Assembly: GCA_021292165.1 (NCBI GenBank)
Contig: CM037878.1
Coordinates: forward strand, 257,783,921-257,847,920
Length of the DNA stretch: 64,000 nucleotides
Reading direction: 5' to 3'
DNA from: Shinisaurus crocodilurus
Lineage: Eukaryota > Chordata > Lepidosauria > Squamata > Shinisauridae
This document shows, one piece after another, positions 44,391-56,139 of this stretch. The translations under genes and the position numbers were made by a program. The notes beneath the pieces are model-generated. The model searched no databases and had not been told where the DNA came from. It saw only the letters and a program-made list of their open reading frames with translations. Each line of letters begins with the position of its first letter. Position 1 is the stretch's first letter.

Positions 44391-44859
44391 ATTTATATCC
44401 TTCCTTCTTTCTATGGAACTCAGGTCATAGGGATCCCAGAAGGTGTCCCTTCTCTAGTGGAACTTTGGATGGCAAAGACATTCATGCGATTTGTCCCAGA
44501 ACTTTCACAAACACATCCCTGCATGAGAGGGAGGCAGTTCTCCTCCAGGGTGGAAAGTACACAACAGCTGCAGGCCCTGGGGGAGACTTCACAGGACTCC
44601 AGATGAAGTGAATTATGTCTCCTTCGTAGGCACAATGATGGACCCAGCCAACTTTACTTTCAGTTCTGTGATCTTTTGTGCCTCTGAGGGTGCTTTTTCC
44701 TAGTGCTGCCATATATAGCACTGACTGATTGAACCATGAGTCAGAAGAAAAGAGGTATATAAACCTCAAACTGGGATTTCTATGTTCAGTATCTGGGTCC
44801 CAATGAGTGCTGAAAACCTATAACTGGATTGAGTGATGTGTGAACAGTTTACACCCTTA
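44391..44859. other. No recognisable feature
   Basis: No repeat ends or coding motifs recognised. Confidence 0.55.
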
Positions 44860-44955
44860 TTTATTAATTTATTTATTAAAGCATTTCTAATCTGTCCAAT
44901 ATCAAAAGAACTCAGGGTAGAATACAATCAATAAAAATAAGTTGACATAACATCA
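44860..44955 (-). mobile_element. L2-type 3' tail
   Basis: TTATTTATTAATTTATTTAT, then AGCATTTCTAATCTGTCC and AACTCAGGGTAGAATACAAT in reverse. Confidence 0.5.
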
Positions 44956-45059
44956 TAAATCTGCAGCAAAACCTCCCTACAGTCCAGTATGAAATCAGCA
45001 TGGGGGGGGGGAATGAAGGGGGGAAAATAAAAATAAAAAAATAGAATTTTCTTACAGTG

Positions 45060-45400
45060 ATTTAAATGGATCCATTATGTAAATATGTATGAAATATATA
45101 TCCATAAGTTTCAAAAAGTATCTAGTAATACAATATCAATAAAAATAGTTATGCATAAACATCAGAAAAAGCAGACCAAATATCCATGTATTTATCCATC
45201 CACAGGTGGTGTCTAAATACCACCCGCTCAAATGTTGAAAGCGTTATTAGGTCCTCAATCCACTATGTTATAGGAGGTGAGCGTTTATCTTTCCAGTGTT
45301 GTAAAATCAGTCTTTTGGCTGTCAGGAGGGCGTGAAAAATCCACATGTGTTGTCCTTGTGATAAATTCCACACAGCAGGTATATAATTTAAAAGATAATA
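45060..45400 (-). mobile_element. L1 LINE 3' end
   Basis: Reverse-strand match to 7087-7440 over TATTTATCCATC.ACAGGTGG, CCACCCGCTCAAATGTTGAAAG-type text and the TAGGAGGTGA.CGTTTATC segment. Two copies confirm a repeat rather than a gene. Confidence 0.75.
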
Positions 45401-45637
45401 TGACATTCCATAAGTGGGGCACTACAGCCAAGAAGACCCTCTACTGTTTCTCCACATTATATACGTCTCCCAGTGGTTGGACACAGAGGAGAGCCCCTTC
45501 AACTGATCTTAATTCCCCGGGTGAGTCTGATGTAGAAGAAATAGAGTTTCACATAGTCCTGTCATCCCTTTAAGATTAACATTGTGGCCTGTAATGCTCA
45601 CATTATATTTCTTAGTGTTTAAGGTGTCATAGGTGAG

Positions 45638-45878
45638 AGAGCCAGTGTGGCGTAGTGGTGAGAGTGTTGGACTGGGACTCAGGAGATCCGGGTTCTAGTC
45701 CCCGCTCAGCCATGAAACTCACTGGGTGACTTTGGGCCAGTCACTGACTCTCAGCCTAACCTACCTCACAGGGTTGTTGTGAGGATAACATGGAGAGGAG
45801 GAGGACTATGTAAGCCGCCTTGGGTTCCTTGCAGGAAAAAAGGCGAGGTATAAATATAATAAATAAATAAAATAAATA
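45638..45878 (+). mobile_element. Sauria-type SINE
   Basis: Full-length on +, A box around 45648-45660, B box GGTTCTAGTCC at 45691-45701, tail AATAAATAAATAAAATAAAT. Confidence 0.96.
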
Positions 45879-45907
45879 GAACTCTTCATTTTAATTTATA
45901 CATATAT

Positions 45908-45930
45908 GGGGGTGGTGGTAAAGTGGCGCA

Positions 45931-45961
<31 letters not shown>

Positions 45962-46113
45962 CAGTTGTGTATGTCTATGGTGTTAATAATGTTTTTGTGG
46001 AGAAACGAGCCTTTGGGGGTACACACACACACACCTCATGTGTGAACCAGCTGGGGTGGGGTGTGCATAGTTAGCGTGTGGAGAAAGGGGCCTTTGGGGA
46101 TTCCTGCATGCAT

Positions 46114-46161
<48 letters not shown>

Positions 46162-46190
46162 CTCCTCATGTGTAAACCAAGTGGGGCCAG
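45908..46190 (+). repeat. Duplicated block with CA microsatellites
   Basis: TGTGGAGAAA..GCCTTTGGGG, a CA array and CTCATGTGT.AACCA..TGGGG occur twice (45994-46056 and 46076-46190). CA arrays at 45938-45961, 46021-46035 and 46119-46159 differ in length. Confidence 0.85.
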
Positions 46191-46790
46191 TTGAGGGGGC
46201 TGGGAGGAAACTAGAGAAGTTGGCCTAGGGCTTGCATATGTAAATAGTTCAAGTCATGAGTTCCCTTCCCCCTGCCTGGCCAGGTGAGGTGCATGGTGAT
46301 TGGCTAAGAGGCAGCAGAGGAGGGGAGGGGGGGGAAGGTATATTTCCCAAAGCGTGGTTTTTGGTTTGTCTTTGTTCTACCCGGCTGTGGTAATGTCGGT
46401 AAACCAAGGACCCCAGGCAGCTCCTGGTGAAATTAGCTGGATTGAGGGCTCTAGTAAAGGCAAGCCTTGTGGGAGTTTTACCCATCTCGGACCTTCGGGT
46501 AGGTGTGGTAATCTCCCTCGGGCAGCGAGGCTATGCTGGATTTAACCCTTGAAGAGAACACCCTCAGGTAATTAGTTGTATGCCTGAGAGATATTAAGGA
46601 ATCAGGTCTTATTGTTTTGCAGCTCCACTGTGTACTAAAGTGTCTCTCTCTTTATTTTGTGTGCTTCTCTCATTTCCCTAATCTTGTTGTAAAATGCTAC
46701 CAGAATAAACCTTGTCCTAGTTTTACCCCACATGGGTTTTGTAGTACTCTGTGAGTTCAGTATCTAAATCCAGGTTACAGAATTAAAGGC
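46171..46790 (+). mobile_element. Possible LTR-like sequence
   Basis: TATATTTCCC (TATA-like, about 46338) and AATAAA (46703) lie about 360 bases apart, and the borders TGTAAACC and GGTTACA are inverted. There is no matching target duplication, so the call is weak. Confidence 0.3.
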
Positions 46791-47601
46791 GAGTCCCTCA
46801 ACAGAGATCCAAGTAGGATTGCAGACAGCTGAGGCTGGCAATCTGGTACCTTGAGATCTCTGGGGGTCTTGGTTCCTTTGGGGTAGGAAAGGGTGGGGGT
46901 GTGGCGGGCCAGCCAGCCCCCCCTTCCTCCACAGTTTTCATTCAAGTTCTTATTTTAAAGTGATAATAAATTATTTGCCCACTGAACCAGAGTAGCAAAC
47001 GGATGTTTGAATTCATTGGATAAATGTGCATTTGATCCAAACATGTTCATGCAAGAGAATACATTGGAGAGAGCTCAGCTGTGATTCCTGGGAATACAGC
47101 CATCTTTTCAAAAACAAATTATTAACCTTCAAATGGTCCTTTTCCGGGATCCATAAAGCCACATACATTGAATGAGATCTGCATTAGGGGTGTGGGATAA
47201 TCATGAGATGTATCTGCATAAGTCATGGGAGACATTTAGTCCATAGCAAACCTCTGTTCAGTCCATGCAAGGACTGTACTGAAATGACAAGAACCATTTC
47301 ATCCACCTAAAAATCAACTCTTTTGTTTCATCTATACTTTGGGAGTGAGGCAAAAAAAAAAAAATGGGGGGAAAAGAATCGGATTGGTCACCATCTTGTT
47401 TTTCCCAGAAAGCACTGTTCTGAGGTGATTTAGGGAAATTCAACACACTGCAACAAACTGGGGGCCACTATTAAAGTGTGCAGCAGTTGAATATTTACAG
47501 AAAAACACACACTAGTTTTAAAGAGTAGGTGGATCATTCCTCCAGCAGCTCAACTCAAAGATGCCCACCAGAATAGAATATTCTTAAGAGACCACTTAAT
47601 A
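46791..47601. other. No recognisable feature
   Basis: No repeat ends or coding motifs recognised. Confidence 0.55.
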
Positions 47602-47923
47602 CAGGAGTAGGCAGCTTCCAGATGCCTGGGGACCAATTCTCACCCAGAAGCCACCAGGGGCAACACTCCTCCTGCTGCATTGCTGAATTAGCCACCGACA
47701 TTCAGAAGAGTGGCAGCAAAAAAGGCCAATTTTCCCTTTTTTGCTGCTGCACCGCCAAATTTTGGTGGGAAACTACAGTTTGTTTTATTGAAAATAAGGG
47801 GAAAGTGGCCCTTTTTACTGTCAGGCTGCTGAATTTCAGTAGCAAATTGGTTGCGGGGTGGGGGGCTGCAAAAAGGCTGGGCCCCCTGCAAGTGGCCCAT
47901 GGGCCACGTGTTGCTCACCTTTG
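47602..47923. mobile_element. hAT-like element, CAGGAGTAGGCAGC end
   Basis: Left CAGGAGTAGGCAGCTTCCAG, right GCCACGTGTTGCTCACCTTTG, with duplicated AATTTTGGTGG-like and GAATTTCAGTAGC words inside. Flanks ACTTAATA and ATTTAGAA agree at five of eight. Confidence 0.5.
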
Positions 47924-48027
47924 ATTTAGAAGCAGGCAAAGATGGGGGCTGATGAACCTCTCTTGGAAGTCTATTCCATAGTTTAGGTGCCACAACTAAA
48001 AGACCTTTTGTCTTGTTCCCATCATCT
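47924..48027 (-). mobile_element. L2-type LINE C-terminal fragment
   Basis: Reads in reverse as APKLWNRLPREVHQPPSLPA, an L2 C-terminal block. The CR1 copy at 48028 cuts it on one side and the hAT-like element at 47602-47923 on the other. Confidence 0.7.
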
Positions 48028-48815
48028 TATAGAATCATAGAAAAGTAGAGTTGGAAGGGGCCTATAAGGCCATCGAGTCCAACCCCCTGCTCAATGCAGG
48101 AATCCAAGTCAAAGCATCACTGACAGATGGCCATCCAGCTGCACCTTGAATGCCTCCAGAGTGGGAGAGCCCACCACCTCCCTAGGTAATTGATTCCATT
48201 GTCTTATTGCTGTAACAGTCAAGAAATTTTTCCTGATGTTTAGGTGGAATCTGGGTTCCTGTAACTTGAGCCCATTATTCCGTGTCCTGCAAACTTGGAT
48301 GATCGAGAAGAGATCCTGGCCCTCCTCTGTGTGACAACCCTTCAAGTACTGGAAGAGTGCGATCATATCTCCCCTCAGTCTCCTCTTCTGAAGGCTAAAC
48401 ATGCCCAGTTCTTTCAGTCTCTCCTCATAGGGCCTTGTTTCCAGTCCCTTAATCATCTTTGTTGCCCTCCTCTGAACCCTCTCTAGTTTGTCTACATCCT
48501 TCTTAAAGTGTGGTGCCCAGAACTGGACATAGTACTCAAGATGAGGCCTAACCAGTGATGAGTAAAGGGGAATGATCACTTAACGTGATTTGGAAGCTAT
48601 ACTTCTATTAATGCAGCCCAAAATAGTATTTGCCTTCTTTGCAGCCACATCGCATTGCTGGCTCATATTCAGTTTGTGATCTACCACAATTCCAAGATCC
48701 TTCTCACTTGTAGTATTGTTGAGACAAGTGTCTCCCATTCTGTAACTCTGCATTTGGTTTCCTTTCCCTAGGTGCAGCACTTGGCATTTATCCCTATTAA
48801 ATTTCATTCTGTTGT
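48028..48815 (-). mobile_element. CR1 LINE, 3' 0.8 kb
   Basis: Minus-strand frame with [76 protein letters not shown] and [18 protein letters not shown], the typical end of CR1 ORF2. One in-frame TAA (48580-48582) interrupts it. The 3' end reads in + orientation as TAGAATCATAGAAAAGTAGA, the CR1 terminal repeat. It sits within an older minus-strand LINE (47924-48027 and 48828-49200). Confidence 0.92.
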
Positions 48816-48827
48816 TTAATCTTCATT

Positions 48828-49200
48828 TTTTCTGTTGACAACAGAACAACAAGGGCGGTCTCAGAAACTTGAGTGCAAATCTTGAGCGGGTTCATTTGGG
48901 AGAGGGTGGTTACTGAGATGTACTGGTCCCTGGCCAAGGCCACCACCTTGAACTGAACCAGGAAACAAATAGGAAGCAAATGAACTTTGCACAAAATTGG
49001 CCTAATACAGTCCGTCTGCCAAGTCTGGTTGCAGCATTCTGAACTGATTAAAGTTTCCAGACTGTCTTCAAGGGCAGCCCCATGTGGACAGCATTATAGT
49101 AATCCAGTCTGGATGTGATCAAAGCATGAATAACTGAAACTAAATTGTGCCCCTGTAGCCTTCAAAAACAGTGCCTACGGGCCTCCCTGACTCCGTATAA
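48828..49200 (-). mobile_element. Continuation of old minus-strand repeat
   Basis: Holds LLPICFLVQFKVVALA in reverse, similar to the HWLPV block of L2, and then CAGCATTCTGAACTGATTAA, a segment common in squamate interspersed repeats. Class uncertain. Confidence 0.45.
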
Positions 49201-49622
49201 TTTAAGTAGGAGAGACTGGTGACTCCTATGTCAGTGGGGCTCCTTATCCATTGCAGCTTTTATTCTGAGCTTTACAGGAGCTATCCATGGTGCTCCATGG
49301 TGGTGGACCTATTTTAAGGATAGAGTACAGCAGCATGGATAGCTCCTATAATGCTCCAAAGTCACCAGCCTCAACTGAATTTAAGCCCTGAATAAAGTTC
49401 ACAATTTTATTTTATTTTTTAAAAAAACACTTCCTGCAAATATAACGAAAATAAAAGGATTAATGCATATGCACATACTTATCATCAATGACGTTTTGGC
49501 AAATTTCATTCACAGTTTCTGAGAATGAGAACTTTGCAACTTTATACATGACACATTTCTATTGACTAGACAGAAGATAAACTCTTTTTTTACTAAACCA
49601 GATCTGGATTGACCTCTAACAG
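49201..49622. other. No recognisable feature
   Basis: GGAGCTATCCATGGTGCTCC at 49268-49287 and GGATAGCTCCTATAATGCTC at 49336 form a weak inverted pair. Confidence 0.5.
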
Positions 49623-50090
49623 CACAATGCTATGGATTGCTCTGTCAATAGAGGGCTCAGAGATTGGAGCCCTCTGTCTGTCTATCCTATGCTCTGTCAG
49701 CAGGAGAGAGGCAAGGCTGGAGGAGGATGGAGGCGATTTCACCTACCACCCCTCTTTAAAAATAAGTTTTCCAGCTAGGCGGGCCTCTGAGCCCATCTAG
49801 CTGACCTACTTTGGTGTGGGCGGGGGCAGCAATGGAGAGGCCTCAGGATCCTGTAGCTCTTGGCCTCTCCCCTCCCCACTGACTGGAATGCCCCCTATAT
49901 GTGACTTCCTGAGGTCGCAGTTGCTTTCCCTGGCAGGTGCAAGGAGAGGAAAAGATCCAATCTCGGATTCCCCTTCCTGAGGTCCTAGGAGTGTCTAAGG
50001 CCTTGGGAGGGGGAATTTGACATATCCTATGGTCCCTTAGATGCTCTCCCAGGCACCATAGGATTGCTCTCTAAATTTCTCAATGGATTT
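49623..50090. repeat. Unclassified GC-rich interspersed element
   Basis: Starts AATGCTATGGATTGCTCTG and ends CACCATAGGATTGCTCTC, inverted-repeat-like. Inner AATGCCCCCTA and GAGGTCGCAG recur at 24545 and 9365. Confidence 0.5.
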
Positions 50091-50093
50091 TGG

Positions 50094-50146
50094 AGCATAG
50101 GAAGCTACCTTATACTGAGTTAGACCATTGGCCCATCTAGCTCACT
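50094..50146 (-). mobile_element. tRNA-derived SINE, second family, 3' part
   Basis: CATAGGAAGCTACCTTATAC and AGACCATTGGCCCATCTAGC only. Confidence 0.8.
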
Positions 50147-50683
50147 GAGCACAGTGGAAATGAACTCTGAATAAACATGCATAGGATTGTGTTGCATATT
50201 GTGAAACTGTCAATAGCATGATCATTCTCAGTAAGTAAGGCATAGATATGATGAAAACAAAGAAGTCTGACTTGGTTTCAAGTCTTAATTGGGAATTCCT
50301 TAGTGTATGTAGCCTGCTTCAGATTCTAATGTCTTAAATGCCAAATGTCAGGTGCCTGCATTTCAAGTCTCCACTGTCATGTGCAATTAGATATAGATTT
50401 ATCCTTTCTTTTTTGTTGCTGTCGCTGTATGAAACATTTTCCGGTGATGTATTATTATCTATGTTAAAAGGGCTTACAGTAATATATAAAAGATAACACA
50501 AAGAGGACAAAACTTCATAGCCATAAATCCCAGCTCTGTTATAATATGATGTACAAAGCAGGGCATCTTAGTACGGTAATTAGTTTGGGGTATTTCCGAT
50601 TGTTTCTACCTCCATCAACCCCAAATCTTGGCCCCATAAGACAACTGGACATGGGCTTTCTCTGGATATACTCTTCAGAGCAG
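50147..50683. other. No recognisable feature
   Basis: No repeat ends or coding motifs recognised. Confidence 0.55.
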
Positions 50684-50752
50684 CCTTTCCCAACCTGGTG
50701 CAGCCAGGAGTTGTAATCCAACACATCTGGACACCAGGTTGAGGAAGCCTGC
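50684..50752. mobile_element. Short MITE, CAGCCTTTCCC ends
   Basis: Internally deleted copy: CAGCCTTTCCCAACCTGGTG to CACCAGGTTGAGGAAGCCTG, with TTCAGAG and CTTAGAG close to the ends. Confidence 0.8.
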
Positions 50753-51029
50753 TCTTAGAGTTGTAGGGGATCAGATTTTCTCCTTTACTTCTTGCGAGAT
50801 GGAGAACAACTTTGGGGATTTCATACCTTTGGGCTTAGTAATAGATAGAAGGCATTAACTGAAAGTACCTCCTTCTGGAAATATAACACCCCCACCCAGT
50901 AAGTAAAACTGCAAACTTAGTAACCAAGTTAGAACTTTTCATAGGTATCATTCCATCTATTTCTGAAGTTCAGAGGTGAGTCCTTATGTAGCCAAAACAG
51001 CACCATCCACACACAAGAGGGCAGTATTA

Positions 51030-51300
51030 GCAGGCTTGGAAAAAACCACAAGGTATGCAGAAGTACAAAACACTCTTTAGAGGAAGGGGGAAAACTTACT
51101 GGGATGGAGGAGACTCCAAAACAGCCCAATGAAGACTGAGCATGCTTAGTGTCTACAAAAACTTGCCTGTTTGGAGCTTGGAGGGCGGGGATGGAACAGA
51201 ATATCATGGAGGAGGCCATGGTTGATTTACTGGAACAGTGAAGAGGAGCACTCCACGCTGCAACATTTTGTTGCAGCAGTTACTTAGTAATACACAGAAA
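51030..51300. repeat. Unclassified interspersed repeat, copy 2
   Basis: Matches 1014-1320: GAAGACTGAGCATGCTTAGT, AGGAGCACTCCACGC and GCAACATTTTGTTGCAGCAG. Confidence 0.6.
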
Positions 51301-51344
51301 AATTATCACTTCATTTATGTCACATCAAGTTAAATAAGTGGTAA

Positions 51345-51670
51345 CGGTTGATTTATATATCTAACCTTCATGAAATTAATGAAGGGAAACAATGAATCTT
51401 GAAAAGCATCTGAATATTTTCTCCCATCCCACAACTGAATGCATTCTGTAATTTTTGCCATTACCACTATGTTCCAAGTTTTGGTTAAAACTATATGTAG
51501 CACACAGAAGCCACCAAGGCATTCATGCATATTTACTAGAGACTGCACTGTAGTAGAGGACCTGTAATGTCTAAAGTGGCAAGACTTTTTGTCATGAAAA
51601 TATTTCAAAGAATACCACCTGAATTCAAGTATTAGGTGAACCAAGAATGCACATGAGAAAAGGTCCACTT
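51345..51670 (-). mobile_element. Old LINE-like fragment (possibly L1)
   Basis: Weakly similar to 40420-40858 in the same orientation. No readable protein motif. Confidence 0.3.
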
Positions 51671-51731
51671 AGGAGCAAACCAGAGGAGATGGCAGGAGAT
51701 CTGTAATCAGACCTTCTGCAGAATGTTTTTT

Positions 51732-51867
51732 AGGGTGCAATCCTATACATGTTTAGACAGGGAAAAGTCCTACAATTCCCACCATTCCCCAGCCAGCATG
51801 GCTGGCTAGGGAATGCTGGGAGCTGTATCACTTTTTCCTGTCTAAATATACATAGGATTGCACTCTT
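51732..51867. mobile_element. Palindromic MITE, AGGGTGCAATCCTA ends
   Basis: AGGGTGCAATCCTATACATG at the left, ATAGGATTGCACTCT at the right, central CCAGCCAGCATGGCTGGCTA hairpin. Confidence 0.82.
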
Positions 51868-52109
51868 TGCTGCTGAAGGGGACCATAGTGCTGGGTGGGT
51901 GGGGGAGATAACCCTTTCCCCCATGCTGTCTTGCTGATTTAAATCCCATCCCCGCAAGTAAAGCCACTCTTTGCCTGAGGGGTACCTTGTTGTTTTCCAC
52001 CATGGGGCAAATAGCAGTTTCAGGAGGTATTTCAATCTGTTAAATGTTAGGGGGATAGGGCTAAATCCCCCTCCTCTAGCATCACAGTTCCAATCTGTTG
52101 AGCCCCCAC

Positions 52110-52338
52110 ACCTCAGCGGCTTTTAACTTTAAATAAAAGTCAGGACATTGTGCTGCTTTCAGCACCTGCTGAAGACTTCCTTGTTCCAGGAAGCCGCCTC
52201 TGCTCTTCAACCACTAGTGTAATTTTAGTTTGTTTTCAATGTATTGTTTTTCTTTTATTTGTTTTTGTCTTTTTATTGTTCACCGCTCTGGAATCTGCTT
52301 GATGTGGAGCGGTATACAAAAGCGGTATACAAAATACT

Positions 52339-52386
<48 letters not shown>
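52110..52386 (+). mobile_element. L2-type LINE 3' end with AAT tail
   Basis: GAAGACTTCCTTGTTCCAGG (LKTFLFQ remnant), TTGTTCACCGCTCTGGAATC, GGAGCGGTATACAAAAGCGG and then an AAT array (52340-52386). Confidence 0.7.
52340..52386. repeat. AAT microsatellite
   Basis: About 15 AAT units growing from an L2-type tail. Confidence 0.95.
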
Positions 52387-52387
<1 letters not shown>

Positions 52388-52505
52388 ACATGGTCTGATC
52401 TCCTGCTGTCTCTCGTGTACTTGCACCCTTTGCTTCTGCATTGAGCATGAAAGTATTGCAGATTTCGGCAAAGCTGCAAGTAATTTTGAAAGAACATGTT
52501 TACGC

Positions 52506-52660
52506 TGGCTCAGCTTGTCTGAGCGTGGAAAGCTAAGCAGGGTCAGGTCTGGTTATTACTTGGATGGGAGACCCCTCCTCTAGTTTCCTGCTGCATTGAG
52601 CAGGGGGTTGGACTCGATGGCCTTGTAGCTCCTTCCAACTCTGTGATCTATGAAATCTAT
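52506..52660 (+). mobile_element. 5S rRNA-derived SINE with CR1-like tail
   Basis: GGAAAGCTAAGCAGGGTCAG and ATTACTTGGATGGGAGACC match the internal promoter half of vertebrate 5S rRNA. It is followed by GGGGGTTGGACTCGATGGCC and TCCTTCCAACTCTGTGATC, the CR1 3' end. Pol III promoter of 5S type with CR1 mobilisation is inferred. Confidence 0.88.
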
Positions 52661-52869
52661 GTAGGTTTGTCAGGGCCAACGCACACGTATCAGTGCCTAG
52701 CAGCTACATCTTTTTCTTTCCATTTCATTTTTATTCTCAAGTAGGTGCAGGTGGCCTGATTCAGATCAGGACCCTAGCATGTGGGGGGCAGGGGGTCTTT
52801 AAAGATCTGGATTGGGGGGCCATGTCTACTTGAGAGTAAAAATCAATAAAAGATGTAGTTGCAAGACAC

Positions 52870-52983
52870 AAATTTATTTATTATTATATTTATTTATTAT
52901 ATTTATACCCTGCCTTTTTTCCTGCAAGGAACCCAAGGCGACTTGCACAATCCTCCTCCTCCTCCTCCTCTCCATTTTATCCA
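52870..52983 (-). mobile_element. Sauria-type SINE, 5'-truncated
   Basis: Tail and 3' region only, ending at CTCTCCATTTTATCC. Confidence 0.9.
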
Positions 52984-53679
52984 TTTTATTAAATTTAAAT
53001 ACTATAAATTTATAATAGTGTCTGTTTTGGCCCACAGTACATCTGATTTTGACTGAACTTTTGTTACTTGCACCTTTTGGTAGCATACAGCTGCAGTGAT
53101 CCCTAACATTAAACCAATCAGAAAAATGGAAAATTCAGCATAGTGGTTATTCCTCTTGCACCTCTCTTTATCCTATGCTATTTATTCCAGAACAGGAGGA
53201 GCCTCAGATCATCACGGGTGTTCTTGTTTGCTACACATCTTCAAATACAGAAGGCTGGGCTAGGATATTGGTGTGAAATTTATGCATCCTTAGCAAACAG
53301 TGTTAGCAAATGAACAGAAACATAGGGTGTGACTTCCCAAATAGTATTCTGTGCACAAATTGTTTTTCAATATTACAGTATAGCATAGAGGAATATTCTG
53401 CTGTTGTTGAATAGTAACTGTGCAGCAAAATGAACAAAGTACATCAGTTGTTTTCCATAGTCTTGTATGTGACATTTGCTCAGCTAAATAGGTTTTGACT
53501 GACAATCATCCATTTTACACTGTTGTGGGATCAGGAGGTGACTTGGATTACATCAGAATACATTTCCTACAGGGGCCAGAAAATCTGCAGATTCACTGGC
53601 CTTACTTGGAAGCAATGAAAAGACTGCCATCTAGTGTAAAAGATGTATTAAAGCTCTAAAAAAACATGCTGTTGCTGTT
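52984..53679. other. No recognisable feature
   Basis: No repeat ends or coding motifs recognised. Confidence 0.55.
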
Positions 53680-53800
53680 GAGTATTGTTAATTTTTTGTG
53701 ATGTTGAGTTTACTTGCTATTTTATTGTTATTATATTTATTGCAACCCTAGAGGCCCAATTTTGGGTAGGAGAGCAGAATAAAAAGGCTTTTAATAAATG
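53680..53800 (+). mobile_element. L2-type 3' tail
   Basis: TTATTGCAACCCTAGAGGC, GGAGAGCAGAATAAAAAGGC and TTAATAAATGC. Confidence 0.4.
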
Positions 53801-54084
53801 CAAAACAAAACTCTCAGGATTGCCCCTGCAGGGAGAAACCACTTTCTTCAGGTGGTACCGTACTTTGGGAGGGCAGGAGAAGGGGCCTGTAGATGAAGGC
53901 AGGAACTAGTGTCTGAATGATGACTGAGACTTTCTGAATGAATGAGACTTTGAAAAGTGTTGGCTCCAGCAGAGGAGGGGCACCATTTGGATTCTGCTTC
54001 AGGCAGCAGACAGTCTTGGTGACCCAAGACAATTTGCACTGAAAACTCTGCTTTAATAAAATATAACCTGCAGTGAAGCTAGAT

Positions 54085-54225
54085 GCAAACACAGGGCCGG
54101 CATCTCCAAGAAGGGCAGGAAGAGCTCCTGCCTGAAACCCTGGAGAACCTCTGCCAATCAGTGGCAACAATACTGGGCTTGATGGATCTGACTCTGTATA
54201 AGGCAGCTTCCTGTGTTCCTATGAA
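54085..54225 (+). mobile_element. tRNA-derived SINE, second family, 5'-truncated
   Basis: GAGAACCTCTGCCAATCAGT, CAATACTGGGCTTGATGGAT and AAGGCAGCTTCCTGTGTTCC. Confidence 0.85.
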
Positions 54226-54576
54226 TCCAAGCTGCCATGTCTCCATTACAAAGCTACGGGGAGGAGACACGTACAATTTGTGGGGTAGAAGCAACAGTGG
54301 TTATTCCTTAACCCTTCCCCTTCAAGCCACTTTTCTCCCAGCTGGGGTTCCCAAAGATGTTTCTAATGTTAAATGGGGAAAACACAGCCTGTTGAACAAA
54401 ATACAGAGTAAAAGGGGGGCATGTGCCTGCTCCCACCACTTCTTTCCTGCAAATCATACACACATACACCATGCCATCTTGCATGGAGGAGCAGCAACCC
54501 AGGTTCCAAGACCCCTGTTTACCACTGAACATCTGGTTTCATCTGTCAGATTTCACTTTGTAGCTTAATTTTAAAA

Positions 54577-54714
54577 CAGAGATGGGGACCGTGTGGCCCG
54601 CCAGATGTTGTTGGACTGTTACTCCCATCAGCCCTCCTCATCAGTTGTGCCGGATAAGACTGATGGGAGTTACAGTCCAACAACTTCCAGAGGGCCACAC
54701 ATTCCCCACCCCTG
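54577..54714. mobile_element. hAT MITE, CAGAGATGGGG ends
   Basis: 138-base palindrome flanked by an exact 8-bp palindromic duplication TTTTAAAA (54569-54576, 54715-54722). Core ACTCCCATCAGCC and GTGTGGCCC arms. Confidence 0.92.
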
Positions 54715-54722
54715 TTTTAAAA

Positions 54723-55609
54723 GGTAATTACCCTGCCAAAAAAAAAAAAAAATTAAATAAAAGGCCCAGAGTGCAACTCTACATCAGGTCACATCCCTTC
54801 TCTGCAACCAAATGCAAGTACTCCAGGATCTCATCACCAAATATCTGTACATCCACATTCACTGCCTGTCCAGTTCACCCATGCCACCAAGTGATTTTCT
54901 ATTTAATTCACTACCTGGAATGCATTTACAGACGTGATTCGCTCTCAGTCGGAGTCTTGCACTGGCCGTGCTCTTTCTTTAAGAGGTGCGATGCTGTGTA
55001 GAAGAGATACCCTTATCACTTGAAAAGCCTTTCCACTTTCTGCTTCTAGATTTCCTACTTTAGCAAAGCCCTAGAAGTCTGCTTTAAGTATTCATTTATT
55101 TTGAAAGGGGAACATAGATCCTCAGACAAATTACATAACAAATACCAAGGCAATTTCCCCACCTAGCTGTAGGCCAAATCCATGAATGAATAGAAGAGTT
55201 GGTTCTTGTTCCCAGGTGAAAAGAGAAAAAGTTTCTTACATAAGATTTCCCACTCTTGTAATTGAAACCTTTTATTGTACAATAGTATCAGTCATCTGTT
55301 TACATGTATACTTAGCCCTGCTTTTCCCATACTGTACTCAGCATGGCTTCTTTTGTTCTGGGAAGGCTTCTGCCCTTTTAAGAGCTGCATGGCAGGCAGA
55401 AAATCACTAGGAGCAACATTTTTCTGGGAACTCTAGGATCTGCTCATACTCAAACTAGGATCTGGGGAAAACAGCAGCTGGGCTTCCGCTCCTGAGCAGA
55501 TTCTTATCCCTCTTTACAAGTATCAAGGAAAGATAAATGGTGCTGGATGCAGCTTCTTGCATGATGTAGCACAATCCTCAGCATGTTTCCATAGCAGGGC
55601 TGGAACCTC
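54723..55609. other. No recognisable feature
   Basis: An A run at 54740-54753 only. Confidence 0.55.
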
Positions 55610-55739
55610 ATGTACCTGGGGAGTAAGTCCCATTGAATTCAGTGGGATTTACTTTGCAGTAAAACACAGGCAGAATGGTACTGAGAGATCCCGCCCAGGG
55701 CAGAGCAGCTGAATGTTCATTTGAGGATCCCCTTCTTTC

Positions 55740-55905
55740 TTTTCCCAGTTGAAGTGTACTGTTTCTAGGGTGGACCCTAGTAAGACTGTTACATTTTACT
55801 ATGTCCTTGTATTTTGTGGTTTTAAGCTTTGTTTTGTGAATCACCCAGAGAGCTTTGGCTAATGGGTAGTACAGAAAAGTAATAAATAGATAGATAAATA
55901 AGGCA
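55740..55905 (+). mobile_element. L2-type 3' tail
   Basis: GTGAATCACCCAGAGAGCTT, GGGTAGTACAGAAAAGTAAT and AAATAGATAGATAAATA. Confidence 0.7.
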
Positions 55906-56139
55906 GAGTGAGGTAGTGACTGCTTCAGGCAGCTGATTTGGGGTGTCATAAAAGGGCAGAGAACTGTTAGTTACTTCATTTATGATTATTGAAGGTTTAT
56001 CATGAGGGACAGGGGAAAGGGCTCCTGGGATTTTTTGCCTCAGATGTCAAAATAGCTTGGCTACTAGCTTTTGTTGGGTCCGGACCGTATAATAAAAATT
56101 GATTGACTTTGATTGATTGGCTACTAGGCACCTTGATGT

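Noticed and set aside
46300..46545. Open frame of 81 codons as a gene
   Set aside because: It overlaps a possible LTR promoter region and shows no domain.
52506..52570. A functional 5S rRNA gene
   Set aside because: Only the internal half is similar, the 5' part and terminator are missing and a CR1 tail follows, so it is a SINE.
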